Below are positions 52,250 through 61,646 of a stretch of 64,000 bases of DNA, one piece after another. Position 1 is the stretch's first letter; each line of letters opens with the position of its first letter. The notes beneath the pieces were generated by a model. That model did not search any database, was not told where the DNA came from, and saw only the letters and a list, made by a program, of their open reading frames with translations. The stretch spans positions 84,484 through 148,483 of the forward strand of contig NZ_JALAMO010000012.1 in the NCBI RefSeq assembly GCF_026790065.1. The letters are read 5' to 3'. The stretch is from Bacillus sp. N13C7 (GTDB lineage Bacteria; Bacillota; Bacilli; Bacillales; Bacillaceae). A program made the translations under genes and the position numbers.

Positions 52250-53188
52250 ATGGAAATCAACGATGTCATTTACGGGCAGCACCATATAGACGGAGTGCTG
52301 GAAGAGCTCATCAAGAGCGCTCCAGTGCAAAGATTAAAAGGAATCTACCAAGGGGGAGCAAGCTTTTTAGTTAATTCAAAATGGGATGTGACCCGGTATG
52401 AGCACTCTATCGGCGTGATGCTCCTCATCAAAAACTTGGGAGCCGGCCTGCTCCACGACGTGTCACACACGGCTTTTTCCCATGTAATCGATATTGTCTT
52501 TGAAAATGAAGCGGAAGACTATCATGAAAATATCTTTCAACAAGTCATTATTCACTCTGAGATCCCGGGTATTCTAAAAAAACACGGTTATGATACCGAA
52601 GAAATTTTATCAGACGATACGAGATGGATATTGCTCGAGCAGCCCACACCAGAGCTGTATGCCGATCGGATTGACTACACGCTGCGGGACATGTACCGTT
52701 ATGGGCACATTAGTCTGAACGAAGCACAAACCTTTTTGAATCATCTCATTATGAGAAACGGAAGGATGTTTCCGGATGGAATCGAAGCTGCCGAATGGTT
52801 TGTCAGAGTGTATTACATGGAAGTGATAGATTTCTTTTTGAATCCCGTGAATGTATACAGATATGAGTATTTAGCGCAAACGTTGAAAGCTGCGTTGCGG
52901 CATAATGTCATATCCGCAGAAGATCTGCTGAAAATGGATGAAGAAGTACTCGACATCCTGCACGCAGCAAAAAATAAAGAAGTACTGAACTTGCTTCAAC
53001 ATATTCATCCCCGCATCCAAATAAAAGAAGTTAACATCCAGTACGATTTCCATCAAAAGAAGAAAATGCGCCTCATCGACCCATCCATTCTTCATCATGA
53101 CGAATGGGTCAAAGCCTCAGCTGTCTCCGAAAACGTCAGAAAAATGGGAGAGGCCGCTTATCAAAGAGCAAAAAAGGTGTATGTATAA
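52250..53188 (+). CDS. ydhJ: HD-domain phosphohydrolase YdhJ
   Basis: 312 residues. The HD motif is clear: TRYEHSIGVMLLIKN (His), then LGAGLLHDVSHTAFSHVIDI (HD), and a later Asp in ELYADRIDYTLRDMYRYG. This is the dGTPase/SpoT-like HD superfamily acting on nucleotides; the substrate is not readable. ATG follows TGAGGTGA. A short GC hairpin ends the unit. Confidence 0.88.
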   Translation: MEINDVIYGQHHIDGVLEELIKSAPVQRLKGIYQGGASFLVNSKWDVTRYEHSIGVMLLIKNLGAGLLHDVSHTAFSHVIDIVFENEAEDYHENIFQQVIIHSEIPGILKKHGYDTEEILSDDTRWILLEQPTPELYADRIDYTLRDMYRYGHISLNEAQTFLNHLIMRNGRMFPDGIEAAEWFVRVYYMEVIDFFLNPVNVYRYEYLAQTLKAALRHNVISAEDLLKMDEEVLDILHAAKNKEVLNLLQHIHPRIQIKEVNIQYDFHQKKKMRLIDPSILHHDEWVKASAVSENVRKMGEAAYQRAKKVYV

Positions 53189-53207
53189 AAGTTCTGCATC
53201 ACTAATT

Positions 53208-53229
53208 GCCGCGTAACAGCGGCTTTTTT
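53208..53229 (+). terminator. ydhJ terminator
   Basis: Stem GCCGC / GCGGC, six-base loop, then TTTTTT. Confidence 0.8.
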
Positions 53230-53298
53230 CATGTTTGACTATGTAAACGAAGGGGAATAGGACAAACTGCGGGACCGTTTTATGAGAATATCAGCGCA

Positions 53299-53320
53299 TT
53301 TACATACCATTCGGGGGTAT
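53299..53320 (+). promoter_or_regulatory. CsoR-like copper operator candidate upstream of ydhK
   Basis: ATACCATTCGGGGGTAT (53304-53320) has the ATACC-GGTAT dyad around a G-run and resembles the CsoR operator of copZA (TACCCTACGGGGGTAT as I remember it). A -35-like TTTACA overlaps it at 53299-53304. Direct role in copper response is inferred. Confidence 0.6.
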
Positions 53321-53418
53321 AGTATTCTCAAAAGGGCATGTTTGCTTGCAGATATGCGTTTTTACTTTATTGTTTGCAGGCAAAATGAAAGTAAAAAATG
53401 AAGCAAAGGAGAATGACC

Positions 53419-53985
53419 ATGAACGTCTCTAAAAAAGTACTGGGAATTCTGATGTTATCTCTTGTTTTTGTTTTATCGGCATGCGGCAATAACAGCAGTA
53501 CGAAAGAAAGCACACATGACAATCATTCAGATTCCTCATCACATGATGAAATGGAGCATACCGGATCAGCTGATGTTCCAGAGGGATTACAGGAATCTAA
53601 ACATCCGAAATATAAAGTAGGCAGCCAAGTGATGATCAATACATCTCATATGAAAGGCATGAAGGGTGCCGAAGCAACAGTGACAGGTGCCTATGATACA
53701 ACGGCGTATGTTGTCTCTTACACACCGACAAACGGAGGACAGCGTGTGGACCATCACAAATGGGTGATTCAAGAAGAAATTAAAGATGCCGGAGATAAAA
53801 CATTAAACCCCGGAGATCAAGTGATCTTAGAGGCTTCTCATATGAAAGGCATGAAGGGTGCAACAGCCGAGATCGACTCCGCCGAAAAAACAACCGTATA
53901 CATGGTTGACTATACATCGACAACAAGCGGTGAAAAAGTGAAAAACCACAAATGGGTCACCGAAGATGAGCTTTCAGCTAAATAA
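53419..53985 (+). CDS. ydhK: Lipoprotein YdhK with two DUF1541 repeats
   Basis: 188 residues from ATG at 53419 after AAAGGAGA. Lipoprotein signal VSKKVLGILMLSLVFVLSAC. A His/Met/Asp-rich linker (THDNHSDSSSHDEMEH) looks metal-binding. Two homologous ~60-residue repeats follow, each with SHMKGMKGA and a HKWV end (YKVGSQVMINTSHMKGMKGA; GDQVILEASHMKGMKGATAE). With a CsoR-like site upstream, a role in surface copper handling is plausible but unproven. Confidence 0.88.
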   Translation: MNVSKKVLGILMLSLVFVLSACGNNSSTKESTHDNHSDSSSHDEMEHTGSADVPEGLQESKHPKYKVGSQVMINTSHMKGMKGAEATVTGAYDTTAYVVSYTPTNGGQRVDHHKWVIQEEIKDAGDKTLNPGDQVILEASHMKGMKGATAEIDSAEKTTVYMVDYTSTTSGEKVKNHKWVTEDELSAK

Positions 53986-53986
53986 T

Positions 53987-54019
53987 AAAAAATCCTCCTT
54001 TTACAAGGAGGATTTTTTT
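53987..54019. terminator. Bidirectional terminator between ydhK and pbuE
   Basis: Perfect stem AAAAAATCCTCCTT / AAGGAGGATTTTTT with a tiny loop and T-runs on both strands. Confidence 0.92.
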
Positions 54020-55167
54020 GCTGTCTGAACAGGTCTTGTTAAAGAAATGAAGGCGAACAGGACAGCGATAATGACAATTGATCCGCCGCACCAAGCATTT
54101 GATACCACAGTGCCTGTCTGATCCAAAACAATACCGCCAATGGCTGAGCCAAGGGCAATTCCGACCTGAAGGGCAGATGTGTTAAAGCTTTGCTGAATGT
54201 CAGACGAATCTGGCGCAATTTCAATTAAATAGCTTTGCTGAGCCGGGGCGAGACTCCAGCTTAGCAGACCCCAAATCACCATGACAGGCAAAAAGAAAAT
54301 CATAGACGATGTTGACAGCGGCAGTAAGAACATAATAATGGCAAAGGAACCAGTTACCAGCAAAATGCTCTTAAAGGAACCAAGCCGGTCAGAAAGCGCT
54401 CCTCCGAAAGGGCCTCCGCATACAGCGGATATCCCGAAAAGGAAATAACAAATGCTGACCCAGAATGAGCTCAGATGAAGAGTCTCTTCTAAAAACGGAG
54501 CAAAGTAAGCGTATAGCGTATAATGCCCCGCTAATGTAAACATCGTGACGAGATGTGAACTCGCGATTTTCAGATTGCCAATCGTCTTGAGCTGATCCCG
54601 GAAAGGAATCATTTTTTCCGCTGGTATCTTTTCAAAGAAGATTGAAATAATCAGCATGGAGACCAGCGCCAGAAGTCCGATGCCAAGGAACAAAATGCGC
54701 CATCCGAATGAATCGCTGATTAAGATTCCGAGCGGCACGCCTAATGCGATAGCGGAGCTGAATCCCATAAAAATAATTCCGATGGCGCGCGCTCTGTATT
54801 CAGGCGCTACAATTTTCGGAGCGATCGTTAAGGAAAGCACAACAATCAGCCCTGTACTCATCGCAGCCAATACCCTTGACACCATCAGCGTCGCAAAATT
54901 AGGGCTGAAGTAGGCCACAAGATTGCTAAGAAAGAAAACAAATAAGGCAATTAAATATAAACGCTTCCGTTCAATCTTCGCAGTCAAAGCCAAAAGCAGC
55001 GGCCCTGACACTGCATATCCCAGTGCAAACACACTGATCAGCTGCCCGGCTGAGACAATAGAAATGTCTAAATCATTTGCGATTTGAGGAAGAATTCCTC
55101 CCACAATTAACTCAACCAATCCGACTGCAATCGTAGAAGCTGCAAGAAGGAAAACTTTAAAATTCAT
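54001..55167 (-). CDS. pbuE: Purine efflux pump PbuE (MFS)
   Basis: 388 residues from ATG at 55167 behind AAAGGAG; the open frame continues upstream through the riboswitch and is not coding. Twelve membrane segments of the DHA1 MFS type ([20 protein letters not shown]; motif A region [20 protein letters not shown]). It exports adenine and hypoxanthine-type bases and analogues. Expression is switched on by adenine through the leader riboswitch. ydhL is the older name. Confidence 0.95.
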   Translation of the reverse strand: MNFKVFLLAASTIAVGLVELIVGGILPQIANDLDISIVSAGQLISVFALGYAVSGPLLLALTAKIERKRLYLIALFVFFLSNLVAYFSPNFATLMVSRVLAAMSTGLIVVLSLTIAPKIVAPEYRARAIGIIFMGFSSAIALGVPLGILISDSFGWRILFLGIGLLALVSMLIISIFFEKIPAEKMIPFRDQLKTIGNLKIASSHLVTMFTLAGHYTLYAYFAPFLEETLHLSSFWVSICYFLFGISAVCGGPFGGALSDRLGSFKSILLVTGSFAIIMFLLPLSTSSMIFFLPVMVIWGLLSWSLAPAQQSYLIEIAPDSSDIQQSFNTSALQVGIALGSAIGGIVLDQTGTVVSNAWCGGSIVIIAVLFAFISLTRPVQTAKKSSL

Positions 55168-55200
55168 AACAAACTCCTTTACTGAAATATTTTGATAAAT

Positions 55201-55304
55201 AAAAAAATCCTGATTACAAAAAAAGTTATAAACAATTTTTGTAATCAGGATTTTACGGTTCCTGGTAGACACCCTCAAACCATATTATTGAGGTTATACA
55301 AGTG
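55201..55304 (-). promoter_or_regulatory. pbuE adenine riboswitch with overlapping terminator
   Basis: Minus-strand aptamer from CACTTGTA (55304-55297) through P2 (CCTC...GAGG), P3 (CCAGGAACCG region) to the closing GATTACAAAA (about 55246-55237). The J3/1 pyrimidine that pairs with ligand is U (GAUUA), giving adenine rather than guanine specificity. The terminator (AAATCCTGATTACAAAAA with its complement ending in ATTTTTTT, 55254-55201) reuses the 3' strand of P1, so adenine binding prevents termination: an ON switch. Confidence 0.95.
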
Positions 55305-55430
55305 ATCATAGCTATTTAATTGAGTCGTTTCCGTTGATGAGTGTAACACATTATGAATGAATCTTCCATAGAAAAATTTACAAAGCGATGAACTCTGAAA
55401 ATATATGATTGTATTTATTTTCTAAAAGTA

Positions 55431-55479
55431 TAGACATTTAAAAATAAATGACTATAATAACAATTGTAAGCGTTTTAAT
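55431..55479 (+). promoter_or_regulatory. gmu operon promoter with CcpA cre site
   Basis: TAGACA (55431-55436), 16-bp spacer, TATAAT (55453-55458), then TTGTAAGCGTTTTAAT (55464-55479), which fits the cre consensus WTGNNARCGNWWWCAW with one mismatch and covers the start of transcription. Predicts catabolite repression of the whole operon. Confidence 0.88.
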
Positions 55480-55495
55480 AACGGGGGGATAGCAG

Positions 55496-55807
55496 TTGAA
55501 AAAAATTTTACTTGCGTGCAGCTCAGGAATGTCAACCAGTCTATTGGTGACAAAAATGAAGGAATATGCACAATCCATCGGAGAAGAAGCAGAGATTTGG
55601 GCTGTCGGCCAGGATAAGGCGAAAGAAGACATGAAAAAGGCAGATGCTGTTTTGATCGGACCGCAAATGAGCTTTCTGAAAAGCGAACTGCAAAAAGAGG
55701 CGGATCAATACAACATTCAGGTTGAAGTCATTGACATGATGGCCTACGGAATGGCAGATGGCAAAAAAGCATATGAGCAGGCATTGTCCTTAATGGAGAA
55801 TCAATAA
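55496..55807 (+). CDS. gmuB: PTS EIIB, oligo-glucomannan (GmuB)
   Basis: 103 residues, TTG start after GGGGGGA. PTS_IIB Lac/cellobiose type with the phospho-Cys at residue 8 (KKILLACSSGMSTSLLVTKM). It passes phosphate from GmuA to the incoming disaccharide or oligosaccharide (cellobiose- or mannobiose-like). First gene of gmuBACDREFG; overlaps gmuA by one base. Confidence 0.94.
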   Translation: MKKILLACSSGMSTSLLVTKMKEYAQSIGEEAEIWAVGQDKAKEDMKKADAVLIGPQMSFLKSELQKEADQYNIQVEVIDMMAYGMADGKKAYEQALSLMENQ

Positions 55808-56139
55808 TGGAACAGATGAAAATTACGAATTTAACAGACGAACAAATCAGTTTTCAGCTTATCCTGCACAGCGGCAATGCCCGCAGCGCCATCATACAAT
55901 CACTGCGCACTTATAAAGAAGGGAACATGGAGGAGGCCGATGCGCTCATCGCCAAGGCTGAGCAAGATTTATCCGCGGCCCATGATATTCACTTTCAAAT
56001 GATACAGAAAGAATCCGGCGGAGAAGCAGCCGCTTTCTCCTTGCTGCTTATGCATGCGGAGGATCATTTAATGTCAACATTGACCATGAAAGAACTAGTG
56101 AAAGAACTGCTTGATCTCTTTCAAACAAAGAATCTATAA
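55807..56139 (+). CDS. gmuA: PTS EIIA, oligo-glucomannan (GmuA)
   Basis: 110 residues, Lac-type EIIA trimer helix bundle. The phospho-His is His83 in LLMHAEDHLMSTLTMKELVK. Translationally coupled to gmuB through TAATG. Takes phosphate from HPr and gives it to GmuB Cys8. Confidence 0.94.
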   Translation: MEQMKITNLTDEQISFQLILHSGNARSAIIQSLRTYKEGNMEEADALIAKAEQDLSAAHDIHFQMIQKESGGEAAAFSLLLMHAEDHLMSTLTMKELVKELLDLFQTKNL

Positions 56140-56157
56140 ATAATCGGGGTGGATAGG

Positions 56158-57486
56158 GTGTTCGAGAAAATCAGCCAATTCCTTGTTCCAATTGCAGGGA
56201 GGTTAAACAATAACCGTTATTTGCAAGTGCTGCGTGATGCGTTTATGCTGGCTTTCCCGCTTACGATATTCGGGTCCATTTTTGTCGTGTTAACGAATTT
56301 ACCGTTTCTAAACAAAATCATGAACGCCTCAATGCTTACATCGTTTCAGTCTCATTTCGGCATTGCGTCTACGGCGACTATGAGCATTATGTCTGTCTTT
56401 GTAGTCTTCGGGATAGGTTATTATCTGTCAAAAAGCTATCAGGTCGAAGCTGTATTTGGCGGAGCGATCGCTTTGGTTTCCTTTTTGCTCCTAACGCCAT
56501 TTATCGTTCAGCCGGAAACAGGAGATGCCATTACAGGGGTTATCCCGGTCGACCGTCTCGGTGCAAAAGGGATGTTTCTTGGGATGATTACGGCATTTCT
56601 TTCCGGCGAAATCTACAGAAGAATCGTTCAAAAAAACCTGACAATCAAAATGCCAGCCGGCGTTCCGCCTGCTGTTGCAAAATCATTCGCCGCACTTATT
56701 CCGGCTTTTATCACATTAACCGTATTTTTGCTGATTAATGTTTTGGTGACGCTGCTATTTAAAACAAATATGCACGACGTCATTTATCACGCAATTCAGG
56801 CTCCGCTTGTCGGACTTGGAAGCGGTATTATTCCAACGCTGATTGCCGTGTTTTTCATTCAAATTCTTTGGTTTTTCGGACTGCATGGACAGATCATTAT
56901 TAACTCCGTGATGGACCCGATTTGGAATACACTGCAGGTCGAAAACCTTTCTGCTTACACAGCGGGAAAAGCAATTCCTCATATTATTTCAAAACCGTTT
57001 ATGGAGATTTATACCGTTGGGATGGGCGGTACAGGGATGACACTTGCGGTTGTGTTTACCATTCTCATATTCATGAAAAGCAGGCAGATAAAGCAAGTAT
57101 CAAAACTTGGCCTCGCTCCCGGTATATTTAACGTGAACGAACCGATTATCTTCGGGCTTCCGATTGTCATGAATCCAATCATTATTGTGCCTTGGGTGTT
57201 GGCACCGATGGTTGTTACGCTCGTCACCTATCTGGCCATGTCAGCGGGGCTCGTTCCGCCGCCGACCGGTGTAACGGTGCCGTGGACGGTTCCATTATTC
57301 ATTAATGGCATTATGGCAACGAACTCGATCATGGGTGGCGTCATGCAGCTTGTCAATCTGTTAATTGTCTTCGTGATCTGGTTTCCGTTCCTAAAAGCAA
57401 TGGATAAATTAAATCTCGTAAAAGAAAAAGAACAGGCTGTGCAGGAAACAGCTGCTCAGAAAAATGATAACAGCATTAAAATGTGA
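56158..57486 (+). CDS. gmuC: PTS EIIC permease, oligo-glucomannan (GmuC)
   Basis: 442 residues; GTG at 56158 gives the length I recall for GmuC, although GTG 56149 is possible. About ten membrane segments of the lactose/cellobiose EIIC family (DAFMLAFPLTIFGSIFVVLT; LGLAPGIFNVNEPIIFGLPI is the substrate-binding NEPIIFG region). Imports and phosphorylates oligosaccharides released from glucomannan by GmuG. Confidence 0.93.
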   Translation: MFEKISQFLVPIAGRLNNNRYLQVLRDAFMLAFPLTIFGSIFVVLTNLPFLNKIMNASMLTSFQSHFGIASTATMSIMSVFVVFGIGYYLSKSYQVEAVFGGAIALVSFLLLTPFIVQPETGDAITGVIPVDRLGAKGMFLGMITAFLSGEIYRRIVQKNLTIKMPAGVPPAVAKSFAALIPAFITLTVFLLINVLVTLLFKTNMHDVIYHAIQAPLVGLGSGIIPTLIAVFFIQILWFFGLHGQIIINSVMDPIWNTLQVENLSAYTAGKAIPHIISKPFMEIYTVGMGGTGMTLAVVFTILIFMKSRQIKQVSKLGLAPGIFNVNEPIIFGLPIVMNPIIIVPWVLAPMVVTLVTYLAMSAGLVPPPTGVTVPWTVPLFINGIMATNSIMGGVMQLVNLLIVFVIWFPFLKAMDKLNLVKEKEQAVQETAAQKNDNSIKM

Positions 57487-57503
57487 CATAAGGGGAGAGA
57501 GAC

Positions 57504-58901
57504 TTGGCACAAACAGAACAATATTGTTTTCCAAAGGATTTTTGGTGGGGATCATCCGCTTCAGCAACACAAACGGAGGGTGCCGCCGACAGAGACGGAA
57601 AAGGCCAGAATATATGGGATTATTGGTTTGAAAAAGAACCGCATCGTTTTTTTGATCGTGTCGGACCTGCAACAACATCTCAATTTTACGACAACTATAA
57701 AGAAGATATCAGGCTGATGAAGGAGCTTGGCCACAACTCGTTCCGGATGTCGATTTCCTGGTCGCGTTTAATACCGGGCGGAACAGGCGAGATCAATGAG
57801 AAAGCCGCAGATTTCTATAATAATGTCATTGATGAGTTAATCGCAAACGATGTTGAACCTTTTGTCAATCTGTTTCATTTCGATATGCCGATGGAACTTC
57901 AAAAAATCGGCGGCTGGCTAAACAGAGAAACGGTTGACGCTTATGAAAACTATGCAAGAACGTGCTTCCGTTTGTTTGGTGACCGGGTGAAAAAATGGTT
58001 CACGCATAATGAACCGATCGTGCCCGTAGAAGGCGGATACTTATATGATTTTCATTATCCAAACAAGGTGGATTTTAAAGAAGCCGTTCAGGTCGGTTTT
58101 CATACAATGCTATCGAGTGCCCGTGCCATTCAGGCCTACAGGGAGATGGAGCAGGACGGAAAAATCGGCATCATCCTAAATTTGACGCCTTCATACCCGA
58201 GAAGCAGCCATCCGGCCGATGTCAAAGCTGGGGAAATAGCGGACGCGTTTTTTAACAGATCCTTTTTAGATCCATCTGTCAAAGGAGAATTTCCAAAAGA
58301 GCTGGTTACCATTTTGAAGAGCGAAGGCTTTGTGCCTGACTATAAGAAAGAAGATCTTGAGATTATCAAACACAATACGGTTGATCTGTTAGGTGTAAAT
58401 TATTATCAGCCGAGACGTGTAAAAGCAAAAGAACATCTTCCGAATCCAGACGCACCATTTTTGCCGGACAGGTATTTTGATTCTTACGTCATGCCGGGGC
58501 GCAAAATGAATCCGCATCGCGGCTGGGAGATCTATGAAAAAGGCGTTTATGATATTTTGATCAATTTAAAAGAAAACTACGGGAACATCGAGTGTTTTAT
58601 CTCTGAAAACGGCATGGGGGTCGAAGGCGAAGAACGCTTCAGGGATGAACAAGGCATCATTCAAGATGATTACCGGATAGAATTTATAAAAGAGCACCTC
58701 AAATGGATTCACCGTGCCATCCAGGAAGGATCAAATGTAAAAGGCTATCACTTATGGACATTTATGGACAACTGGTCTTGGACAAATGCCTATAAAAACC
58801 GATACGGGTTTGTATCAGTCAATCTCGAGAAAGACGGTGAAAGAACCGTCAAAAAGAGCGGAAAATGGTTCAAAAAGGTTGCTGAGCAAAACGGTTTCTA
58901 A
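57504..58901 (+). CDS. gmuD: GH1 6-phospho-beta-glycosidase (GmuD)
   Basis: 465 residues, TTG start after GGGGAGAGAG. GH1 barrel complete: acid/base Glu170 in KKWFTHNEPIVPVEGG and nucleophile Glu368 in CFISENGMGVEGEERF. It splits the phosphorylated oligosaccharides imported by GmuABC; strain 168 GmuD is described as a phospho-beta-mannosidase/glucosidase. A stretch of ~140 bases without a gene separates it from gmuR. Confidence 0.93.
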   Translation: MAQTEQYCFPKDFWWGSSASATQTEGAADRDGKGQNIWDYWFEKEPHRFFDRVGPATTSQFYDNYKEDIRLMKELGHNSFRMSISWSRLIPGGTGEINEKAADFYNNVIDELIANDVEPFVNLFHFDMPMELQKIGGWLNRETVDAYENYARTCFRLFGDRVKKWFTHNEPIVPVEGGYLYDFHYPNKVDFKEAVQVGFHTMLSSARAIQAYREMEQDGKIGIILNLTPSYPRSSHPADVKAGEIADAFFNRSFLDPSVKGEFPKELVTILKSEGFVPDYKKEDLEIIKHNTVDLLGVNYYQPRRVKAKEHLPNPDAPFLPDRYFDSYVMPGRKMNPHRGWEIYEKGVYDILINLKENYGNIECFISENGMGVEGEERFRDEQGIIQDDYRIEFIKEHLKWIHRAIQEGSNVKGYHLWTFMDNWSWTNAYKNRYGFVSVNLEKDGERTVKKSGKWFKKVAEQNGF

Positions 58902-59042
58902 ATGTACAGATCTTCCGGCAATCATCATGATGAATAGAGATAAACGGCCAGCCGCAACATTGATGAAACAGAGAAAAGAACTTATGATATCCGTAAAGAA
59001 GCTTATGTGATATCAAACTTTTACAGCTGCCGGAGGATACCA

Positions 59043-59756
59043 ATGAATAAATATGAAATCATCGCAAATGAAATGAGAAACAGAATCAAAAATAACGTCT
59101 ATCCGCTCGATCAGCCGATTCCCGATGAAATATCACTTGCCAAAGAGTTCAACTCAAGCCGCATGACGATGAAAAGAGCCTTGGATAATTTAGTTGCCGA
59201 AGGGCTGCTGTTCAGAAAACGGGGCCACGGCACGTTCATTATTCAATCAGCGATACAGGATGATCATGTCCATGTGGTCAGCAACGAAATCCTTGGATTG
59301 ACCAACTTGCTGAAAGATAAGGAGATCAAAAGCAAGGTCATTCAGTTTGAAGTGCAATTTCCCACAGAGGAAGTGGCTGCCCATTTATCTATTGATCAGA
59401 AAACTCCGGTTTATTATGTCGTACGGCTGCGGATTGTAGAAGGAGAGCCCTATGTGTTGGAAAAAACATATATGCCGACTCATTTAATACCGGGCATTAA
59501 TGATGAGGTTCTTCATGACTCGATCTACAACCACATCACAAACGAGCTGCAGCTCAAAATCGCCGGTACGCATCGGAAGATCAGAGCCTGTAAGTCTGAT
59601 CATATTGACCAGCAGCATTTGGGCTGTAAACAGGATGATCCAATTCTGGAAGTCGAACATGTGGGCTTCTTAGATAACGGCATTCCATTTGAATATTCCT
59701 TTTCACGTCATCGGCATGACAAATTTGTCGTCACTTCAGTAAACATACGGCGCTGA
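59043..59756 (+). CDS. gmuR: GntR/HutC-type repressor of the gmu operon (GmuR)
   Basis: 237 residues from ATG at 59043 behind CGGAGGAT. GntR winged helix 1-70 (IANEMRNRIKNNVYPLDQPI; PDEISLAKEFNSSRMTMKRA) and UTRA ligand domain 90-230 (VYYVVRLRIVEGEPYVLEKT; YNHITNELQLKIAGTHRKIR). It represses the operon until a (phospho)disaccharide binds. Encoded inside the operon it controls. Confidence 0.93.
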   Translation: MNKYEIIANEMRNRIKNNVYPLDQPIPDEISLAKEFNSSRMTMKRALDNLVAEGLLFRKRGHGTFIIQSAIQDDHVHVVSNEILGLTNLLKDKEIKSKVIQFEVQFPTEEVAAHLSIDQKTPVYYVVRLRIVEGEPYVLEKTYMPTHLIPGINDEVLHDSIYNHITNELQLKIAGTHRKIRACKSDHIDQQHLGCKQDDPILEVEHVGFLDNGIPFEYSFSRHRHDKFVVTSVNIRR

Positions 59757-59784
59757 TCGCGGAGATAACAAGGAGGCCATCTGC

Positions 59785-60684
59785 ATGCTTGGCGGTATTG
59801 AAGCAGGCGGCACAAAATTTGTTTGTGCTGTCGGCAAAGAAGATGGAATGATCATTGACCGAGTAGAGATCCCGACAACGATGCCGGATGAAACATTAGA
59901 GAAAGTGTTTCAATATTTTCGCCAATTCTCATTACAGGCCATCGGCATCGGCTCCTTTGGTCCCGCTGATACTAATAAAAGCAGTAAAACCTATGGAACC
60001 ATTACGGCCACGCCGAAAGATGGCTGGAGACACTTTCCCTTTTTGCAGACCGTGAAAAATGAAATGAAAATCCCAGTCGCATTCAATACGGATGTCAACG
60101 CGGCGGCGCTTGGTGAATTCCTTTTCGGTGAAGCGAAGGATCTCGACGGCTGCCTGTATATGACGGTTGGCACCGGCATTGGTGCAGGAGCAATTGTAGA
60201 GGGACGGCTCCTTCAGGGGCTGTCACATCCAGAGATGGGCCATATTTATATCCGGCGCCACCCTGATGATGTATACCAAGGGAAGTGCCCATATCACAAG
60301 GATTGCTTTGAAGGCTTGGCATCCGGTCCTGCCATCGAAGCGCGCTGGGGAAAAAAAGCTGCTGATTTATCAGAAATAACCCGGGTCTGGGAACTGGAAG
60401 GATATTATATTGCCCAAGCGCTGGCTCAGTATATTTTGATCCTTGCACCTGAAAAAATCATTCTTGGCGGCGGCGTTATGAAGCAGAAACAAGTGTTTCC
60501 TTATATTTATCAATATGTCCCGAAAATCATGAACAGCTACTTGAATTTTTCGGAATTATCAGAGAATATATGCGATTATATTGTGCCTCCGCGTTTAGGC
60601 AGTGACGCGGGTATCATTGGCGCGCTTGTTTTAGCGGATCAGGCATTGCGAGCAGAACCAGCACCCGGGGAGGTGCGGTCATGA
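59785..60684 (+). CDS. gmuE: ROK-family fructokinase (GmuE)
   Basis: 299 residues. ROK sugar kinase: phosphate loop GGIEAGGTKFVCAVGKEDG, catalytic Asp in FNTDVNAAALGEFLFGEAK, second phosphate loop TVGTGIGAGAIVEGRLLQG, and Zn-binding CPYHKDCFEGLASGPAIEAR with the conserved Cys/His set. Phosphorylates fructose (or a related hexose) formed from mannose in the pathway. Overlaps gmuF by four bases (ATGA). Confidence 0.92.
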   Translation: MLGGIEAGGTKFVCAVGKEDGMIIDRVEIPTTMPDETLEKVFQYFRQFSLQAIGIGSFGPADTNKSSKTYGTITATPKDGWRHFPFLQTVKNEMKIPVAFNTDVNAAALGEFLFGEAKDLDGCLYMTVGTGIGAGAIVEGRLLQGLSHPEMGHIYIRRHPDDVYQGKCPYHKDCFEGLASGPAIEARWGKKAADLSEITRVWELEGYYIAQALAQYILILAPEKIILGGGVMKQKQVFPYIYQYVPKIMNSYLNFSELSENICDYIVPPRLGSDAGIIGALVLADQALRAEPAPGEVRS

Positions 60685-61628
60685 AGCACCCCTTATTTTT
60701 GGAGCCTGTCTTTAAAGAAAGGATATGGGGAGGAACGGCGCTTCGTGATAAATTCGGCTACACGATACCTTCAGAAAAAATAGGAGAGTGCTGGGCTGTT
60801 TCTGCTCATGCCCATGGTTCATCGGCTGTTCAAAACGGCCCGCTGGCAGGAAAGACATTAGACCAAGTATGGCAAGATCATCCGGAGATTTTTGGTTTTC
60901 CGGATGGAAAGGTGTTTCCGCTGCTGGTAAAGCTGCTTGATGCCAATATGGATCTCTCCGTGCAAGTTCATCCTGATGATGATTATGCAAACCTGCATGA
61001 AAACGGCGAGCTCGGAAAAACGGAGTGCTGGTATATTATTGATTGCAAAGAAGGCGCAGAACTGATTTTGGGCCATCACGCACGCTCAAAGGATGATTTT
61101 AAACGGCGATTGGAAAGCGGCGATTGGAACGGGCTGCTGAGGCGCATCAAAATCAAGCCTGGGGATTTCTTTTATGTCCCAAGCGGTACGCTCCATGCTT
61201 TATGTGAGGGAACCCTTGTCCTTGAAATCCAGCAAAACTCTGATACAACCTATCGCGTATACGATTATGACCGGTATAATGACCAGGGCGAAAAAAGGAC
61301 TCTTCATATAGAAAAAGCCATGGAAGTTATAACGATACCGCATAACGATGCAGTTCATACACCGGAAGTGAAAGAAGATGGTGACGCGTTGATCACTGTT
61401 TATGTACAATCAGATTATTTCTCAGTGTACAAATGGAAGGTTAGCGGCCGAGCTGTTTTTCCTTCTCATCAAACCTATTTGCTGGGAAGCGTTCTGAACG
61501 GATCAGGACGAATCGTAAATAATGGTATTCAGTATGAGTGCAATAAAGGCTCACACTTTATTTTGCCTGCGAATTTTGGCGAGTTTTCAATAGAAGGAAC
61601 TTGTGAGTTGATGATATCTCATCCTTAA
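60681..61628 (+). CDS. gmuF: Mannose-6-phosphate isomerase (GmuF)
   Basis: 315 residues. Zn-dependent type I isomerase: VKLLDANMDLSVQVHPDDDY and GELGKTECWYIIDCKEGAEL contain the metal ligands (Gln/His/Glu), a third His is in FYVPSGTLHALCEGTLVLEI, and the active Arg region is TYRVYDYDRYNDQGEKRTLH. Converts mannose-6-P to fructose-6-P, joining released mannose to glycolysis. Confidence 0.94.
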   Translation: MKHPLFLEPVFKERIWGGTALRDKFGYTIPSEKIGECWAVSAHAHGSSAVQNGPLAGKTLDQVWQDHPEIFGFPDGKVFPLLVKLLDANMDLSVQVHPDDDYANLHENGELGKTECWYIIDCKEGAELILGHHARSKDDFKRRLESGDWNGLLRRIKIKPGDFFYVPSGTLHALCEGTLVLEIQQNSDTTYRVYDYDRYNDQGEKRTLHIEKAMEVITIPHNDAVHTPEVKEDGDALITVYVQSDYFSVYKWKVSGRAVFPSHQTYLLGSVLNGSGRIVNNGIQYECNKGSHFILPANFGEFSIEGTCELMISHP

Positions 61629-61646
61629 TGATTGGAGGAATGACAT

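Noticed and set aside
55168..55278. N-terminal extension of pbuE through its leader
   Set aside because: The bases form the adenine riboswitch and terminator; ATG 55167 has the ribosome binding site.
60095..60448. 117-codon minus-strand frame
   Set aside because: Shadow of gmuE, which has full ROK motifs.
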